A DNA stretch of 64,000 bases from Oscillospiraceae bacterium. GTDB lineage: Bacteria > Bacillota > Clostridia > Saccharofermentanales > Saccharofermentanaceae. The stretch lies in NCBI GenBank assembly GCA_902782125.1, contig CACZMA010000004.1:390191-454190 (forward strand). Reading direction: 5' to 3'. This document shows positions 18,343 through 27,814 of this stretch, one piece after another (positions within the stretch are counted from its first letter, which is position 1; the number at the start of each line of letters is the position of its first letter). A model generated the notes under the pieces. The model did not search any database and was not told the origin of the DNA. It worked only from the letters and a program-made list of their open reading frames with translations. The position numbers and the translations under genes are program-made.

Positions 18343-19008
18343 ATGACTGCAAGAGGCTCGGAATCCAGAAGCGCCAAGTCGATCGACCGCGTATATGAAT
18401 ATATATGTAACTATATCCGTAAGAACAACATCTCTCCTTCAGTAAGAGATATATGTGCGGGTGTCGGCCTTAAGTCCACTTCTTCTGTTCACGCTTATCT
18501 TAAGCAGCTCGATCAGTTGGGCAAGATCGAATATCGTCCCGGAATCAGACGCGCGATCATTATCAAGGATCAGGGTTTCCAGTCTGAACCTGCTGTTACC
18601 ACACAACTTAACGATGATGGCGAAGTCAGACAGCTCTACTGCATCGGTAAGATTACAGCCGGAGTTCCGATACTTGCTCACGAAGACTATTCAGAGAGCT
18701 TCTTCGTTAACAGATCTATCATCGGAGATTCCGAATGTTTCATGCTCAAGGTCAAGGGCAGCAGTATGATCAACGCTCACATACTTGACGGGGATTATCT
18801 CATCGTCAGGAAGCAGAACACTTGTGACGAAGGCGATATCATTGCAGCCCTCATAGGAGACGAGGCAACTGTCAAGCGTTTCGGCCGTAAGAACGGCGTA
18901 CCTTACCTTTTCCCGGAGAACGAGAGCTTCTCTCCCATAGAATTCAATACGGAAGACTGCCGCATTCTGGGTAAAGTTGTCGGACTTCATCGATATTCAA
19001 TATCGTGA
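18343..19008 (+). CDS. lexA: SOS response repressor LexA
   Basis: A 221-residue repressor and autoprotease. I start at 18343 because GGGAGG lies 7 nt upstream; a longer frame lacks a binding site. The N-terminal winged helix carries SPSVRDICAGVGLKSTSSVH; the cleavage site is the Ala-Gly in GKITAGVPI; the catalytic Ser is in VKGSSMINAHILDGD and the Lys in GDEATVKRFG. RecA-ssDNA triggers self-cleavage. Two LexA boxes in its promoter indicate autoregulation and shared control with the opposite gene pair. Confidence 0.96.
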   Translation: MTARGSESRSAKSIDRVYEYICNYIRKNNISPSVRDICAGVGLKSTSSVHAYLKQLDQLGKIEYRPGIRRAIIIKDQGFQSEPAVTTQLNDDGEVRQLYCIGKITAGVPILAHEDYSESFFVNRSIIGDSECFMLKVKGSSMINAHILDGDYLIVRKQNTCDEGDIIAALIGDEATVKRFGRKNGVPYLFPENESFSPIEFNTEDCRILGKVVGLHRYSIS

Positions 19009-19055
19009 TCACCTCCCTCGAATTGCGCAACTAACATATTTTATATCAACCTTGG

Positions 19056-19083
19056 TGCCTCGAATTCAATGAATATCGGGGCA
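19056..19083 (+). terminator. Possible terminator after lexA
   Basis: TGCCTCGA (19056-19063) pairs with TCGGGGCA (19076-19083) with one G-T pair; the tail TTGGTTTT is only modestly T-rich. The rest of the 189-nt gap before miaA shows nothing further. Confidence 0.45.
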
Positions 19084-19197
19084 TTGGTTTTAAACTCGGG
19101 ATTTCGAAGGGTTTACATTTAAGATTATCAAGAATATTTGACGATAAAGTGTTAATCCGGTTATCGTTTGATTAAAAAGTCTCATTCTTAAGAGAAA

Positions 19198-20148
19198 CTA
19201 TTGACTAATGGTATCCAATACCTTCTGTACATTCTTCCCGCTATCATCAGGCGAGAGTCTGATAACATCATCTCCCATGGCGCGGAACCAGGTAAGCTGT
19301 CGCTTGGCATAGTGTCTGGATCTCAGCTTGATGTGGTAGACCGCTTCATCAATGTCAGACTTACCCTCGAAGTAGTCCTTGAATTCCTTATAGCCGATAG
19401 CCTGGAAGCATGTGGACTTCTTATCGGCATCTGAGTCATAGAGATCTCGTGCTTCCTGCTCTATCCCCTCTTCCATCATAATATCAACACGTCTGTTGAT
19501 ACGGTCATACAGGATCTGTCTGTCCATATCTATCATGAACAGCTTGAAAGGATATCTCGGTCCTTCGCTGGTCGATTCTGAATTCTTCTCCGTGAACGTC
19601 CTTCCGGTCGATTCGATAACAGCCAAAGCTCGTATAACGCGTCTTGTGTTATTCGGGTGTATCTTGGCGGCAGCTTCAGGATCTCTTTTCTTAAGCCTTG
19701 CGTAGATTCCGTCAATGCCGTTCTCCTCGAATTCCTTCTCGAGCCTTGCCGTCTCTTCATCGGCAGAAGCATCCCTGCCGTAGTCAAATCCGTAGTACAG
19801 AGCTGAGATGTACTGACCCGTACCTCCGCAGATGACCGGGAGCACGCCTCTGGCAAGCAGTCCGCCGATAGTCTCGTAGCAGGCAGTCACATAATCACTG
19901 ACATTGAAGTATGTTCCCGGCTCTGCGATATCCGTCATGTGATGCGGGATCTCCGCACGTTCAGCTGCACTGTCCTTAGCCGTTCCGATATCCAGGCCCT
20001 TATATATCTGCATGGAGTCAGCGGATATCAGTTCACCGCCCGTGCGTCTGCAGAGTTCGAGAGCAAGAGAACTCTTACCGCTGGCCGTAGGTCCGGTAAT
20101 AACGGGAATATACTTATACTCAGGAATGAACTTGCTTACTTCGATCAT
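19198..20148 (-). CDS. miaA: tRNA dimethylallyltransferase
   Basis: Adds a dimethylallyl group to A37 of tRNAs that read UNN codons. It has 316 residues. The P-loop is GPTASGKSSLA (about 19-29), followed by ISADSMQIYKGLDIGTAK and GGTGQYISAL, all family hallmarks, and an IGYKEF segment near 260. MiaB, which completes the ms2i6A37 modification, is encoded at the head of the same run. It overlaps mutL by 4 nt. Confidence 0.96.
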   Translation of the reverse strand: MIEVSKFIPEYKYIPVITGPTASGKSSLALELCRRTGGELISADSMQIYKGLDIGTAKDSAAERAEIPHHMTDIAEPGTYFNVSDYVTACYETIGGLLARGVLPVICGGTGQYISALYYGFDYGRDASADEETARLEKEFEENGIDGIYARLKKRDPEAAAKIHPNNTRRVIRALAVIESTGRTFTEKNSESTSEGPRYPFKLFMIDMDRQILYDRINRRVDIMMEEGIEQEARDLYDSDADKKSTCFQAIGYKEFKDYFEGKSDIDEAVYHIKLRSRHYAKRQLTWFRAMGDDVIRLSPDDSGKNVQKVLDTISQ

Positions 20149-22061
20149 ACGATCCTTCTGAAGTTCTTCTCAAAATCCTTGCGCGATATCTTGAAGAACG
20201 TAGGTCTTCCGTGAGCGCAGTGATACGGATCTTCAAGTCCCGTCATCTGCATGACGAGCGAGATCGCTTCTTCCCTGGATATGACGTCTCCTGCCTTGAT
20301 GGCAGCCTTGCATGCAGTAGTCTGAATCAGTGAATACCAGATGTCTGATCCGGCAGGAACATCTCTCTTAAGATCAGTCATTATCTGCTCGAACATGACC
20401 GAAGGTTTGTTGCCGGAGCCAAGAGGCATTGATCTCAATGCGATCTCTCGGTCACCCAGCAGTTCGATCTCAAATCCGTTCTCATCGAACCTGTCCAGAT
20501 TATCCGAGATGAATCCGTAATCCGCTGCGGATACTGAGATTATCTGCGGCACCAGCAGCGTCTCTCTGTCTTCAACACGTTTGCCGGGAGCTTTCTTAGC
20601 CATGAACTTCTCATACATAACACGTTCATGCGCAGCATGCTGGTCAACAAAGAATACATCCGATTCACTCTGCATGATTATGTAAGTCGTGAAGAGAATA
20701 CCTATGAATTCCGCGCCTGCCAGAAGATCAATATCCGTCTTTGCCGCGATGGTATCGTCATCAGCTATCGTAGCTTCCTGCTCGAAGACCGGCATCTGTT
20801 CCGCATCCGGCTGAGCCTCCGAGGAAGCACCGTCAAGTTCACTGATATCCGGTTTGAATCCCGACAGGACTTCCAGGAGCCTGTTTGCTGCCGCCGGATC
20901 GCCCGCAGGTGTTCTGGAAGGTTCACGCGAGAAAGTGTGTGACTGCTGTCTTGACGCTTCAGGCGTAGCAGAACTCTCCGTTCTGGCAAAGTCCATTCTA
21001 AGCTGTACTCCGGAAGATGCCGGCTCTCTGGCAGAAACATCTTCTTCGTTGCCGAGGAAATCATCTCCGGCCGCTCCGTTCCCGAAAACAGCATCTCTCA
21101 CGCCTCTGAACACCAGCGAGAAAATCTCACGCTCGTCTGCAAACTTCACCTCGGCCTTCTGGGGATGGACATTGACATCGACCGTTCCTTCAGGGCAATA
21201 GATCTTCAGGAAGCAAACGGGATATTTGTTCTTCATTACGGCATTCTTATAAGCTTCATCTATGGCAGCAGTCACAGTCTTGCTGTGGATCAGTCTGTCA
21301 TTTACATATATGCACTGAAGTCCGCGGTTGCCTCTGGTGAAGCTCGTCTTACCCGTGTATCCCTCTATCCTGTATCCGTTGATGCTGCCGGTTACTTCGA
21401 GCATGGAGTTTGCCGTCTCCTTGCCGTATACGGAATAGATGGCATCAAGCATGGAACCTGACCCCGGGGTCGTGAACAACAGCACATTATCTTTGATGAG
21501 CTTGATCGATACCGCCGGGTTGATCACGGCCAGCTTCTCTACAAGGCTCGTAATGTACATACCCTCAGTGGCATCACGCTTAAGGAACTTATATCTGGCA
21601 GGAAAGCTCTTGAAGAGGTTCTCGACTGTGACTGAGGTGCCTCTGTTGTCGCAGGTCTCGTTTACGCTTACCGGTGCGCCGTCCTTATATATGACTTCAG
21701 TTCCGGTACCGCCTTCGGTCGCCGTCCTGAGGGTAACGTCACTGCATGCTGCTATCGAAGCAAGGGCCTCTCCTCTGAATCCCATAGTCGAGAGATTATA
21801 GATATCTTCTATTCTCTTAAGCTTGGAAGTCGCATGGATGAGGAACGCTTTTTGAGCATCTTCCCTGTCCATACCGCATCCGTCATCGGTAACCCTTATA
21901 AGAGAGATGCCTCCGCCGGTGAATTCTATCTTGATATGAGTGGCTCCGCTGTCTACGGAATTATCCACCAGTTCCTTAACGACTGATACAGGACGCTCTA
22001 TTACCTCGCCGGCCTTGATGGCATTGCAGGTCTCACGGTCAAGAACGTTAATCCTCCCCAT
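20145..22061 (-). CDS. mutL: DNA mismatch repair protein MutL
   Basis: A 638-residue GHKL ATPase that links MutS to strand removal. I start at 22061, where GAGGAGGAGAACA precedes the ATG; this overlaps mutS by 14 nt. ATP-site motifs are VKELVDNSVDSGA, DDGCGM and GFRGEALASI. The C-terminal endonuclease metal motif DQHAAHERVMYE is present near residue 470, as expected for bacteria without MutH, and a CKAAIKAGD motif follows. The middle linker (about 340-440) is poorly conserved. Confidence 0.96.
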   Translation of the reverse strand: MGRINVLDRETCNAIKAGEVIERPVSVVKELVDNSVDSGATHIKIEFTGGGISLIRVTDDGCGMDREDAQKAFLIHATSKLKRIEDIYNLSTMGFRGEALASIAACSDVTLRTATEGGTGTEVIYKDGAPVSVNETCDNRGTSVTVENLFKSFPARYKFLKRDATEGMYITSLVEKLAVINPAVSIKLIKDNVLLFTTPGSGSMLDAIYSVYGKETANSMLEVTGSINGYRIEGYTGKTSFTRGNRGLQCIYVNDRLIHSKTVTAAIDEAYKNAVMKNKYPVCFLKIYCPEGTVDVNVHPQKAEVKFADEREIFSLVFRGVRDAVFGNGAAGDDFLGNEEDVSAREPASSGVQLRMDFARTESSATPEASRQQSHTFSREPSRTPAGDPAAANRLLEVLSGFKPDISELDGASSEAQPDAEQMPVFEQEATIADDDTIAAKTDIDLLAGAEFIGILFTTYIIMQSESDVFFVDQHAAHERVMYEKFMAKKAPGKRVEDRETLLVPQIISVSAADYGFISDNLDRFDENGFEIELLGDREIALRSMPLGSGNKPSVMFEQIMTDLKRDVPAGSDIWYSLIQTTACKAAIKAGDVISREEAISLVMQMTGLEDPYHCAHGRPTFFKISRKDFEKNFRRIV

Positions 22062-24759
22062 TGTTCTCCTCCTCGACCATCTTTGTAAGCTCATAGAGGA
22101 TATTCATAGCTTCGATCGGAGTAAGTCTGGATACATCGACATCCTTGATGGCTGTCCTTATCTTATCCTCTCTTCTGTATACAACATTATCCGGGTTGAA
22201 GAAGGATTCCTGTCCGGGCATGACATCAGATGACAGCTCGGTATCGTGTTCATCGAACGAATCCCTGTTACCCTTTACCTTGAAGTTACCTATCCTCTCA
22301 AGCTCCTTGAGGATTGCTCCGGATCTTACGAGAACATCCGAAGGGAGTCCCGCGAGTCTTGCGACTTCAATACCGTATGAGTCCGAAGTACCGCCCTCCA
22401 CGATCTTATGGAGGAATACAACGCCGGAATCATCTTCCCTTACGGCGACGTGATTATTGAACACACCGCGATTAAGGCGCTGGAGCTGATTGAGCTCATG
22501 GTAGTGCGTGGCAAATATGGTCCTGGCATAAAGGATATTGGGATCTATTATGTATTCGATCACTGCCCATGCTATGGACAGACCGTCATATGTGCTCGTA
22601 CCCCTTCCGACCTCATCGAGAAGGAGAAGGCTCTTCCTGGTGGCATTCTTCAGTATATAGGATACTTCCTTCATCTCTACCATGAATGTGGACTGACCCA
22701 TCGCGATATCATCCGATGCTCCGATCCTGGTAAACACATGATCGACCAGACCGATATGAGCAGACTCAGCCGGAACAAATGATCCCATCTGAGCAAGGAG
22801 TACGATAAGAGCCACCTGTCTCATGTAAGTCGATTTACCTGCCATGTTGGGACCTGTCAGGACCATAAGCCTGCGTTCGTCATCCAGCATGGAATCGTTC
22901 GGAACGAAGCTTGCCGTGCTTCCCTGGAGCATCTTCTCTACGACAGGGTGCCTTCCGCCCTTGATCTCGATAACCTCGGAATCATCGACAACAGGTCTTA
23001 CATAGTTCTCGGACTCGGCAAGTTCTGCAAGAGATGTTATGACATCTGCAAGCGCGACCGCCCTGGCAGTATTGAACAGTCTGTCAGATGCCTCGCTTAC
23101 TTTCTGCCTTATCTCCTGGAACAGCTGATACTCAAGGGAGACTCTCCTTGAAGATGCCGTAAGGATCTTGGTCTCGAGTTCCTTGATCTCAGGTGTTATG
23201 TATCTCTCGTTATTTACGAGTGTCTGCTTTCTAATGTATTCTTCCGGAACCTTGTCTGACTGGCTCCTGGGGACATCGATATAGTAACCGAAGACCTTGT
23301 TATAAGAGATCTTCAGTGTCTTGATGCCGGTCCTCTCCCTCTCATTTGCCTCCAGGTTAAGGATATAGGATTTGGCGCCGGTAGCTATCTCATAGAGTTC
23401 TTCGCATTCCGCGTTGTATCCGCGCTTGATGATGTCGCCTTCCGTGATGGTAACGGGACAGTCTTCATTGATGGAACTGTCAAGCAGTGTGTAGATATCT
23501 TCGAGAGGATCCAGAATGGAATTGATCTCCTTGAACAGACCCTTGTCGAAGTTCCTGCAGCTGTCGCATATGAACGGGAGCTTAGCAAGCGAATTCCTGA
23601 GAGATATGAAGTCTCTTCCGTTGCAGGAACCGAGAGATACGCGGCCGGCAAGACGTTCTATATCGTACAGACCCGACAGTCCTTCGATGATCTCCTGCCT
23701 TGCAATATACTTACCGCAGGCTTCTTCCACCGCATCGAGCCTTCTGTTGATCTGCCTGACAGATATGAGAGGCTCTTCCACCCACTTGCGGAGCAGTCTT
23801 CCGCCCATGGCTGTGGCGGTCCTGTCAATTGCCCAGAGAAGCGACCCCTTCTTCTGTTTGGATCTTATCGTCTGCGTGAGTTCAAGGTTTGTTCTCGTGG
23901 AGTAATCGAGTTCCATCGCATCGAATACGGTAAAGCATCTGACTGTCTTCAGGTGCGCTACATCTTCGGTCTGTGTCTCTCTTGCATAGCCGATAAGAGC
24001 GCCGCACGCTTCCTTCAGCATTACAAGATCGTTGAACTTATCAGAATCAGTCAGGGTCACGCCGGAATCCTTAACTATATCCGAAGCAAAATCCCTCTCG
24101 TTTCTCAAAGTCAGGGCAATACCGGTCGCAGACTTTATGGTCTTATATTCCGGTGTATCAACGAAAGCCTTGTTATGGATTATCTCAGACGGAGAATACC
24201 TGCTTACCAGGTTGATGAAATGCTCGCCGCTGCCGGATGTCGTAAGCTGGGTCGCTTCGAAGTCTCCGGTCGATATATCTGCTACGGCAACTCCGAACTG
24301 GGAACCGATGCACATGACACTCATGAGGAAGTTGTTGCGCCTGTCTTCCATGGCACCGCCGTCTGTGATGGTACCGGGCGTCAGGATCCTGGTGAGGCCG
24401 CGCTTAACGAGGCCTTTCGCGAGGGCCGGATCTTCAAGCTGCTCGCATATGGCGACCTTGTATCCTGCCCCAACGAGCTTGTCCGCATAAGACCTGTAGG
24501 CATGGAACGGAACGCCGCACATGGGTGCGCGCATACCGGAACCGCAGTCTCTCTTGGTAAGCGCAAGCTCAAGTATCTTCGATCCCTTTACGGCATCGTC
24601 AAAGAACATCTCATAGAAATCGCCGAGCCTGTAGAACAGGAACGTATCACCGAGGCTTTCTTTCATCTCGGCATACTGCTGCATCATCGGCGACAGCGTA
24701 GCCTTGTCAACATCGGAAAGGCTCATCGGGAATACAGCATTGTTCTCGTTCTCACTCAT
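22048..24759 (-). CDS. mutS: DNA mismatch repair protein MutS
   Basis: A 903-residue mismatch sensor. The N-terminal mismatch-reading motif is GDFYEMFFDDA (about 46-56). The ATPase core includes GPNMAGKSTYMRQ near 640, then LLLDEVGRGTSTYDG and FATHYHEL. A C-terminal extension of roughly 100 residues ends in a helical MNILYELTKMVEE segment like the tetramer region. It overlaps miaB upstream by 8 nt and mutL downstream by 14 nt. Confidence 0.97.
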   Translation of the reverse strand: MSENENNAVFPMSLSDVDKATLSPMMQQYAEMKESLGDTFLFYRLGDFYEMFFDDAVKGSKILELALTKRDCGSGMRAPMCGVPFHAYRSYADKLVGAGYKVAICEQLEDPALAKGLVKRGLTRILTPGTITDGGAMEDRRNNFLMSVMCIGSQFGVAVADISTGDFEATQLTTSGSGEHFINLVSRYSPSEIIHNKAFVDTPEYKTIKSATGIALTLRNERDFASDIVKDSGVTLTDSDKFNDLVMLKEACGALIGYARETQTEDVAHLKTVRCFTVFDAMELDYSTRTNLELTQTIRSKQKKGSLLWAIDRTATAMGGRLLRKWVEEPLISVRQINRRLDAVEEACGKYIARQEIIEGLSGLYDIERLAGRVSLGSCNGRDFISLRNSLAKLPFICDSCRNFDKGLFKEINSILDPLEDIYTLLDSSINEDCPVTITEGDIIKRGYNAECEELYEIATGAKSYILNLEANERERTGIKTLKISYNKVFGYYIDVPRSQSDKVPEEYIRKQTLVNNERYITPEIKELETKILTASSRRVSLEYQLFQEIRQKVSEASDRLFNTARAVALADVITSLAELAESENYVRPVVDDSEVIEIKGGRHPVVEKMLQGSTASFVPNDSMLDDERRLMVLTGPNMAGKSTYMRQVALIVLLAQMGSFVPAESAHIGLVDHVFTRIGASDDIAMGQSTFMVEMKEVSYILKNATRKSLLLLDEVGRGTSTYDGLSIAWAVIEYIIDPNILYARTIFATHYHELNQLQRLNRGVFNNHVAVREDDSGVVFLHKIVEGGTSDSYGIEVARLAGLPSDVLVRSGAILKELERIGNFKVKGNRDSFDEHDTELSSDVMPGQESFFNPDNVVYRREDKIRTAIKDVDVSRLTPIEAMNILYELTKMVEEENNGED

Positions 24760-26221
24760 TTATAAGTCTCTCCATTACGCCGTCTACGGAATACGGTCTC
24801 GCGCGGTCAACACGAACAAGCGCAAGTCTTCCTTCAAGGCTTCCGCCTCCGCACGGCATTATCTCTTCGGGGATGGTAAAGTTGACCAGATGGTTCGAGA
24901 TCGTCCTTCCGGTATAAGTACCCTCGCCCTGTTTGCTTATACCTTCTATAAGGACTTCGTGAGTCTTTCCGACCTTTTTCTGATTGGACTCTGCCGCCAG
25001 TCTGTTCTGTATCTCGAGGAGTCTGGCAAAGCGCTTCGTCACGACTTCCTGCGGCACTCTGCCGGGAAGCTTCTCTGCGGCAGTGCCCGGTCTTACCGAA
25101 TACTGGAAAGTGAAAGCGGCATCGAACTTGCAGTACTCTACGGCCTTGAGGGTATCTTCGAACTCCACATCTGTCTCACCCGGGAAACCGACGATGATGT
25201 CGGTGGTAAGCGAGCCGTCAGCGACCTTCTCCCTGAACAGATCTGCGATCCTGTAGAAATCACTGATGGTATAAGGTCTGTTCATGCGCTTCAGAACGGA
25301 ATCGGATCCGGACTGCATCGCCAGATGAAGGTGTTTCTCGATATTGGGACGCTCTCCCATGAGTTCTATGACTTCATCGGACAGATCCTTGGGGTGGGAT
25401 GACATATACCTAACCCTCGAGAACCCGCAGTCGGATGCAGCGGCAAGAACGTCAACGAACTTCTTGCCGTCCGGATTGCCCTTGCCGTATGAATTGACGT
25501 TCTGGCCCAGGAGCATGACCTCCTTGTATCCGATGGCGGCAAGTTCTTCGAGTTCTGCCTTGATCTTATCGAAATCCCTCGACCTCTCTCTGCCTCTCGC
25601 ATAGGGGACAATGCAGTAACTGCAGAAGTTATCACACCCGTACATGATGGGAACGAGCGCACGGAACTGTCTCTGCCTGTCAATCGGGAAGAAACTGTCA
25701 TCTGCTATATAGTCTGTATCACCGACTTCTACGACCTGTTTTCTCGAACCGAGTGCTTCCTTGAGAAACAGGGGGAATTTGTGTATCTGCTGTGAATCGA
25801 AGACCATGTCAACGAACGGGTAAGACTTCCTTATCTTCTCGACATTGGCGGGGACCTTCATCATGCAGCCGCATACTGCGATAAGCATGTCCGGATCCTT
25901 CTTCTTTGCCGTCTTGAACACGCCGAGATTGCCAAACAGGTGCTGGTCGGCATTCTCTCTTACCGAGCATGTATTCATCACGATAACATCAGCGGGAGCA
26001 AGCTCATTGCCGGTGTCTTCGGATTTGGTAAGCCCCATGGCCGTGAGCATGCCGGACAGCTTCTCACTGTCGGCCTCATTCAGCTGACAGCCGTAAGTAA
26101 GCAGGTTGAACGTGACAGGTCTTCCCTTCTCCTCGGAAAGCCTTGCAAAATATATGGAAAGCTCCTTCAGAGCATTTGAAAATTCTCCGGAATCTGCATC
26201 CGTAACTCTTACGATCGACAT
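24752..26221 (-). CDS. miaB: tRNA-2-methylthio-N6-dimethylallyladenosine synthase
   Basis: Radical SAM methylthiotransferase acting on i6A37 of tRNA. It has 489 residues: an N-terminal UPF0004 domain with LLTYGCQLNEADSEK, MNTCSVRENAD and CGCMM supplying the auxiliary cluster cysteines, then the radical-SAM CDNFCSYC (about 195-202), and a C-terminal TRAM domain. First gene of the miaB-mutS-mutL-miaA run. The grouping of two tRNA-modification genes around mutS/mutL is frequent in Clostridia. Confidence 0.96.
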   Translation of the reverse strand: MSIVRVTDADSGEFSNALKELSIYFARLSEEKGRPVTFNLLTYGCQLNEADSEKLSGMLTAMGLTKSEDTGNELAPADVIVMNTCSVRENADQHLFGNLGVFKTAKKKDPDMLIAVCGCMMKVPANVEKIRKSYPFVDMVFDSQQIHKFPLFLKEALGSRKQVVEVGDTDYIADDSFFPIDRQRQFRALVPIMYGCDNFCSYCIVPYARGRERSRDFDKIKAELEELAAIGYKEVMLLGQNVNSYGKGNPDGKKFVDVLAAASDCGFSRVRYMSSHPKDLSDEVIELMGERPNIEKHLHLAMQSGSDSVLKRMNRPYTISDFYRIADLFREKVADGSLTTDIIVGFPGETDVEFEDTLKAVEYCKFDAAFTFQYSVRPGTAAEKLPGRVPQEVVTKRFARLLEIQNRLAAESNQKKVGKTHEVLIEGISKQGEGTYTGRTISNHLVNFTIPEEIMPCGGGSLEGRLALVRVDRARPYSVDGVMERLINE

Positions 26222-26270
26222 TATTGACCTCGTTTCTTTCGGGTCAATTATATTACAAAATCCTTATTCT

Positions 26271-26299
26271 TTGTATTTTTTATAAAATATGCTTAAAAT
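26271..26299 (+). promoter_or_regulatory. Probable promoter of the carboxypeptidase gene
   Basis: TTGTAT (26271-26276) and TAAAAT (26294-26299) with a 17-nt spacer, 31 nt before the chosen start. Confidence 0.55.
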
Positions 26300-26329
26300 A
26301 AGCGGGATATAAGACAAATGGGAGTGAAC

Positions 26330-27757
26330 ATGAAGAGAATTAACCACATATCCAAAGCAGTCGCGTCAATACTTATGGCGATTATAACCGTCTTTGTGTA
26401 TATGCCGCTGACTTCGCTTGCTATCAACGAGAATTTTGACAACCCCGACGATGACCTGATATCCCAGAACGAGCAGCTGACGGATCTTCTGTCCGAGAAC
26501 CCCGAAGATGCCCCGGCAGTATCAGCGGATGCATATATCCTTTACGATGCCAATTCAGGCACCATCTTAAGAGGAAGCAACTATGATGTTCAGAAGGAAC
26601 CTGCTTCAATGACCAAGGTCATGACTATCCTTCTTGCATTAGAGAAGCTCGAGATGACTGATATCGTAACCATTACGCCCGAGATGGCTGCCGCCATGGC
26701 AGAGATCCCCGGCGACTATGTCAGGTTCGGTCTTCAGGAAGGCGAAGAGATCACCGTTAAGGATCTCGTATATGCCGCAGAGCTTATCTCGGCAAACGAT
26801 TGCTGTCTCGCGCTCGGCATGTACATGGCCGGTACCGAGGCTGAATTCTGTGCCATGATGAACGAGAAAGCTGCAGAACTCGGCTGCAAGAACACCAACT
26901 TCACATCTGCCTTCGGATATGCAGATCCCGAGAACCTGACCACTGCCTATGATCTCAGTCTCATTCTCTATGAAGCAGTATCCAATACCGAATTCACGGA
27001 GATATCAAGGACATACTCTTATACGGTCAATGCCACCAACAAGTACAGTGACACAAGAGAACTTACCAATGCCAACAGATTCATCAAGGATTCCGACTTT
27101 GCCTACGATTACTATGTCGGCGGCAAGACAGGATTTACCGATACCGCAGGCTTCACGCTCTGCGCCGCTGCCTGCAAGGACGGTAGAACGCTCGTAGGTG
27201 TTGTTTTCAATGCTGAAGACTCCGAGGTAAGGTATCGTGATCTGGTGAGCCTTTTCGAATACGGGTTCAGCCACTATACTACGGTCCCCGTAAGCGAAGA
27301 AGAGTTCTCCTCCCTCATAGACGAAGCAAGACTTCAGTTAGACGATCTTCTTGCCGATACCAATCTATACGTAGAGAGCCAGACCTGCGCCATGTCGTCC
27401 TACGTTACGACTACGACCGAGCGTGCCCAGCTCGGAAGTTCGGATAAGGTCGACCTGTCGCAAGTCCTTGTGGATTCATCGGCAAGCGAACAGACCATAA
27501 ACATACCGCTGTGCAAGTGCTATTCGGACAAGACGTACATAGTGGGCAGCCTTAACATAGAGATAACCCAGAAGGGATCCGTCGTCGAGATAACACCTGA
27601 GAAAAAGACGGGACTTAAGACCTTCAGGAACATCCTTATCACTTTCGCTGCGGCATCCGGCCTCATACTGGTGCTCATAATCGCGCTCCTCATCTTCAGA
27701 CGCAAGATAATACAGCGCAGAAGAGAGCAGTCAGGCCAGCGCTCGAAAATGCTGTAA
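26330..27757 (+). CDS. dacF: D-alanyl-D-alanine carboxypeptidase (low-molecular-weight PBP)
   Basis: A 475-residue exported enzyme that trims the terminal D-Ala of peptidoglycan pentapeptides. GGAG lies 5 nt before the ATG at 26330; an ATG 12 nt earlier is possible. A signal peptide spans about 1-33. Catalytic motifs are SMTK in EPASMTKVM, SAN in ELISANDC and KTG in VGGKTGFTD. A C-terminal domain (about 300-425) precedes a membrane helix near 437-460 and a basic tail (RRKIIQRRREQSGQRSK), so it stays anchored. The symbol is by similarity to clostridial DacF/DacA types. Confidence 0.92.
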   Translation: MKRINHISKAVASILMAIITVFVYMPLTSLAINENFDNPDDDLISQNEQLTDLLSENPEDAPAVSADAYILYDANSGTILRGSNYDVQKEPASMTKVMTILLALEKLEMTDIVTITPEMAAAMAEIPGDYVRFGLQEGEEITVKDLVYAAELISANDCCLALGMYMAGTEAEFCAMMNEKAAELGCKNTNFTSAFGYADPENLTTAYDLSLILYEAVSNTEFTEISRTYSYTVNATNKYSDTRELTNANRFIKDSDFAYDYYVGGKTGFTDTAGFTLCAAACKDGRTLVGVVFNAEDSEVRYRDLVSLFEYGFSHYTTVPVSEEEFSSLIDEARLQLDDLLADTNLYVESQTCAMSSYVTTTTERAQLGSSDKVDLSQVLVDSSASEQTINIPLCKCYSDKTYIVGSLNIEITQKGSVVEITPEKKTGLKTFRNILITFAAASGLILVLIIALLIFRRKIIQRRREQSGQRSKML

Positions 27758-27782
27758 CCGCAACAAAACATTAGAACCTATA

Positions 27783-27810
27783 AGGGCTGCCTCATGTGAG
27801 ACAGCCCTTT
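27783..27810. terminator. Terminator between convergent genes
   Basis: AGGGCTG and CAGCCCT form a 7-bp stem, extendable by further pairs around CTCATGTGAG, with T-rich sequence following. It serves the carboxypeptidase and possibly the opposite surface-protein gene. Confidence 0.8.
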
Positions 27811-27814
27811 ACTT

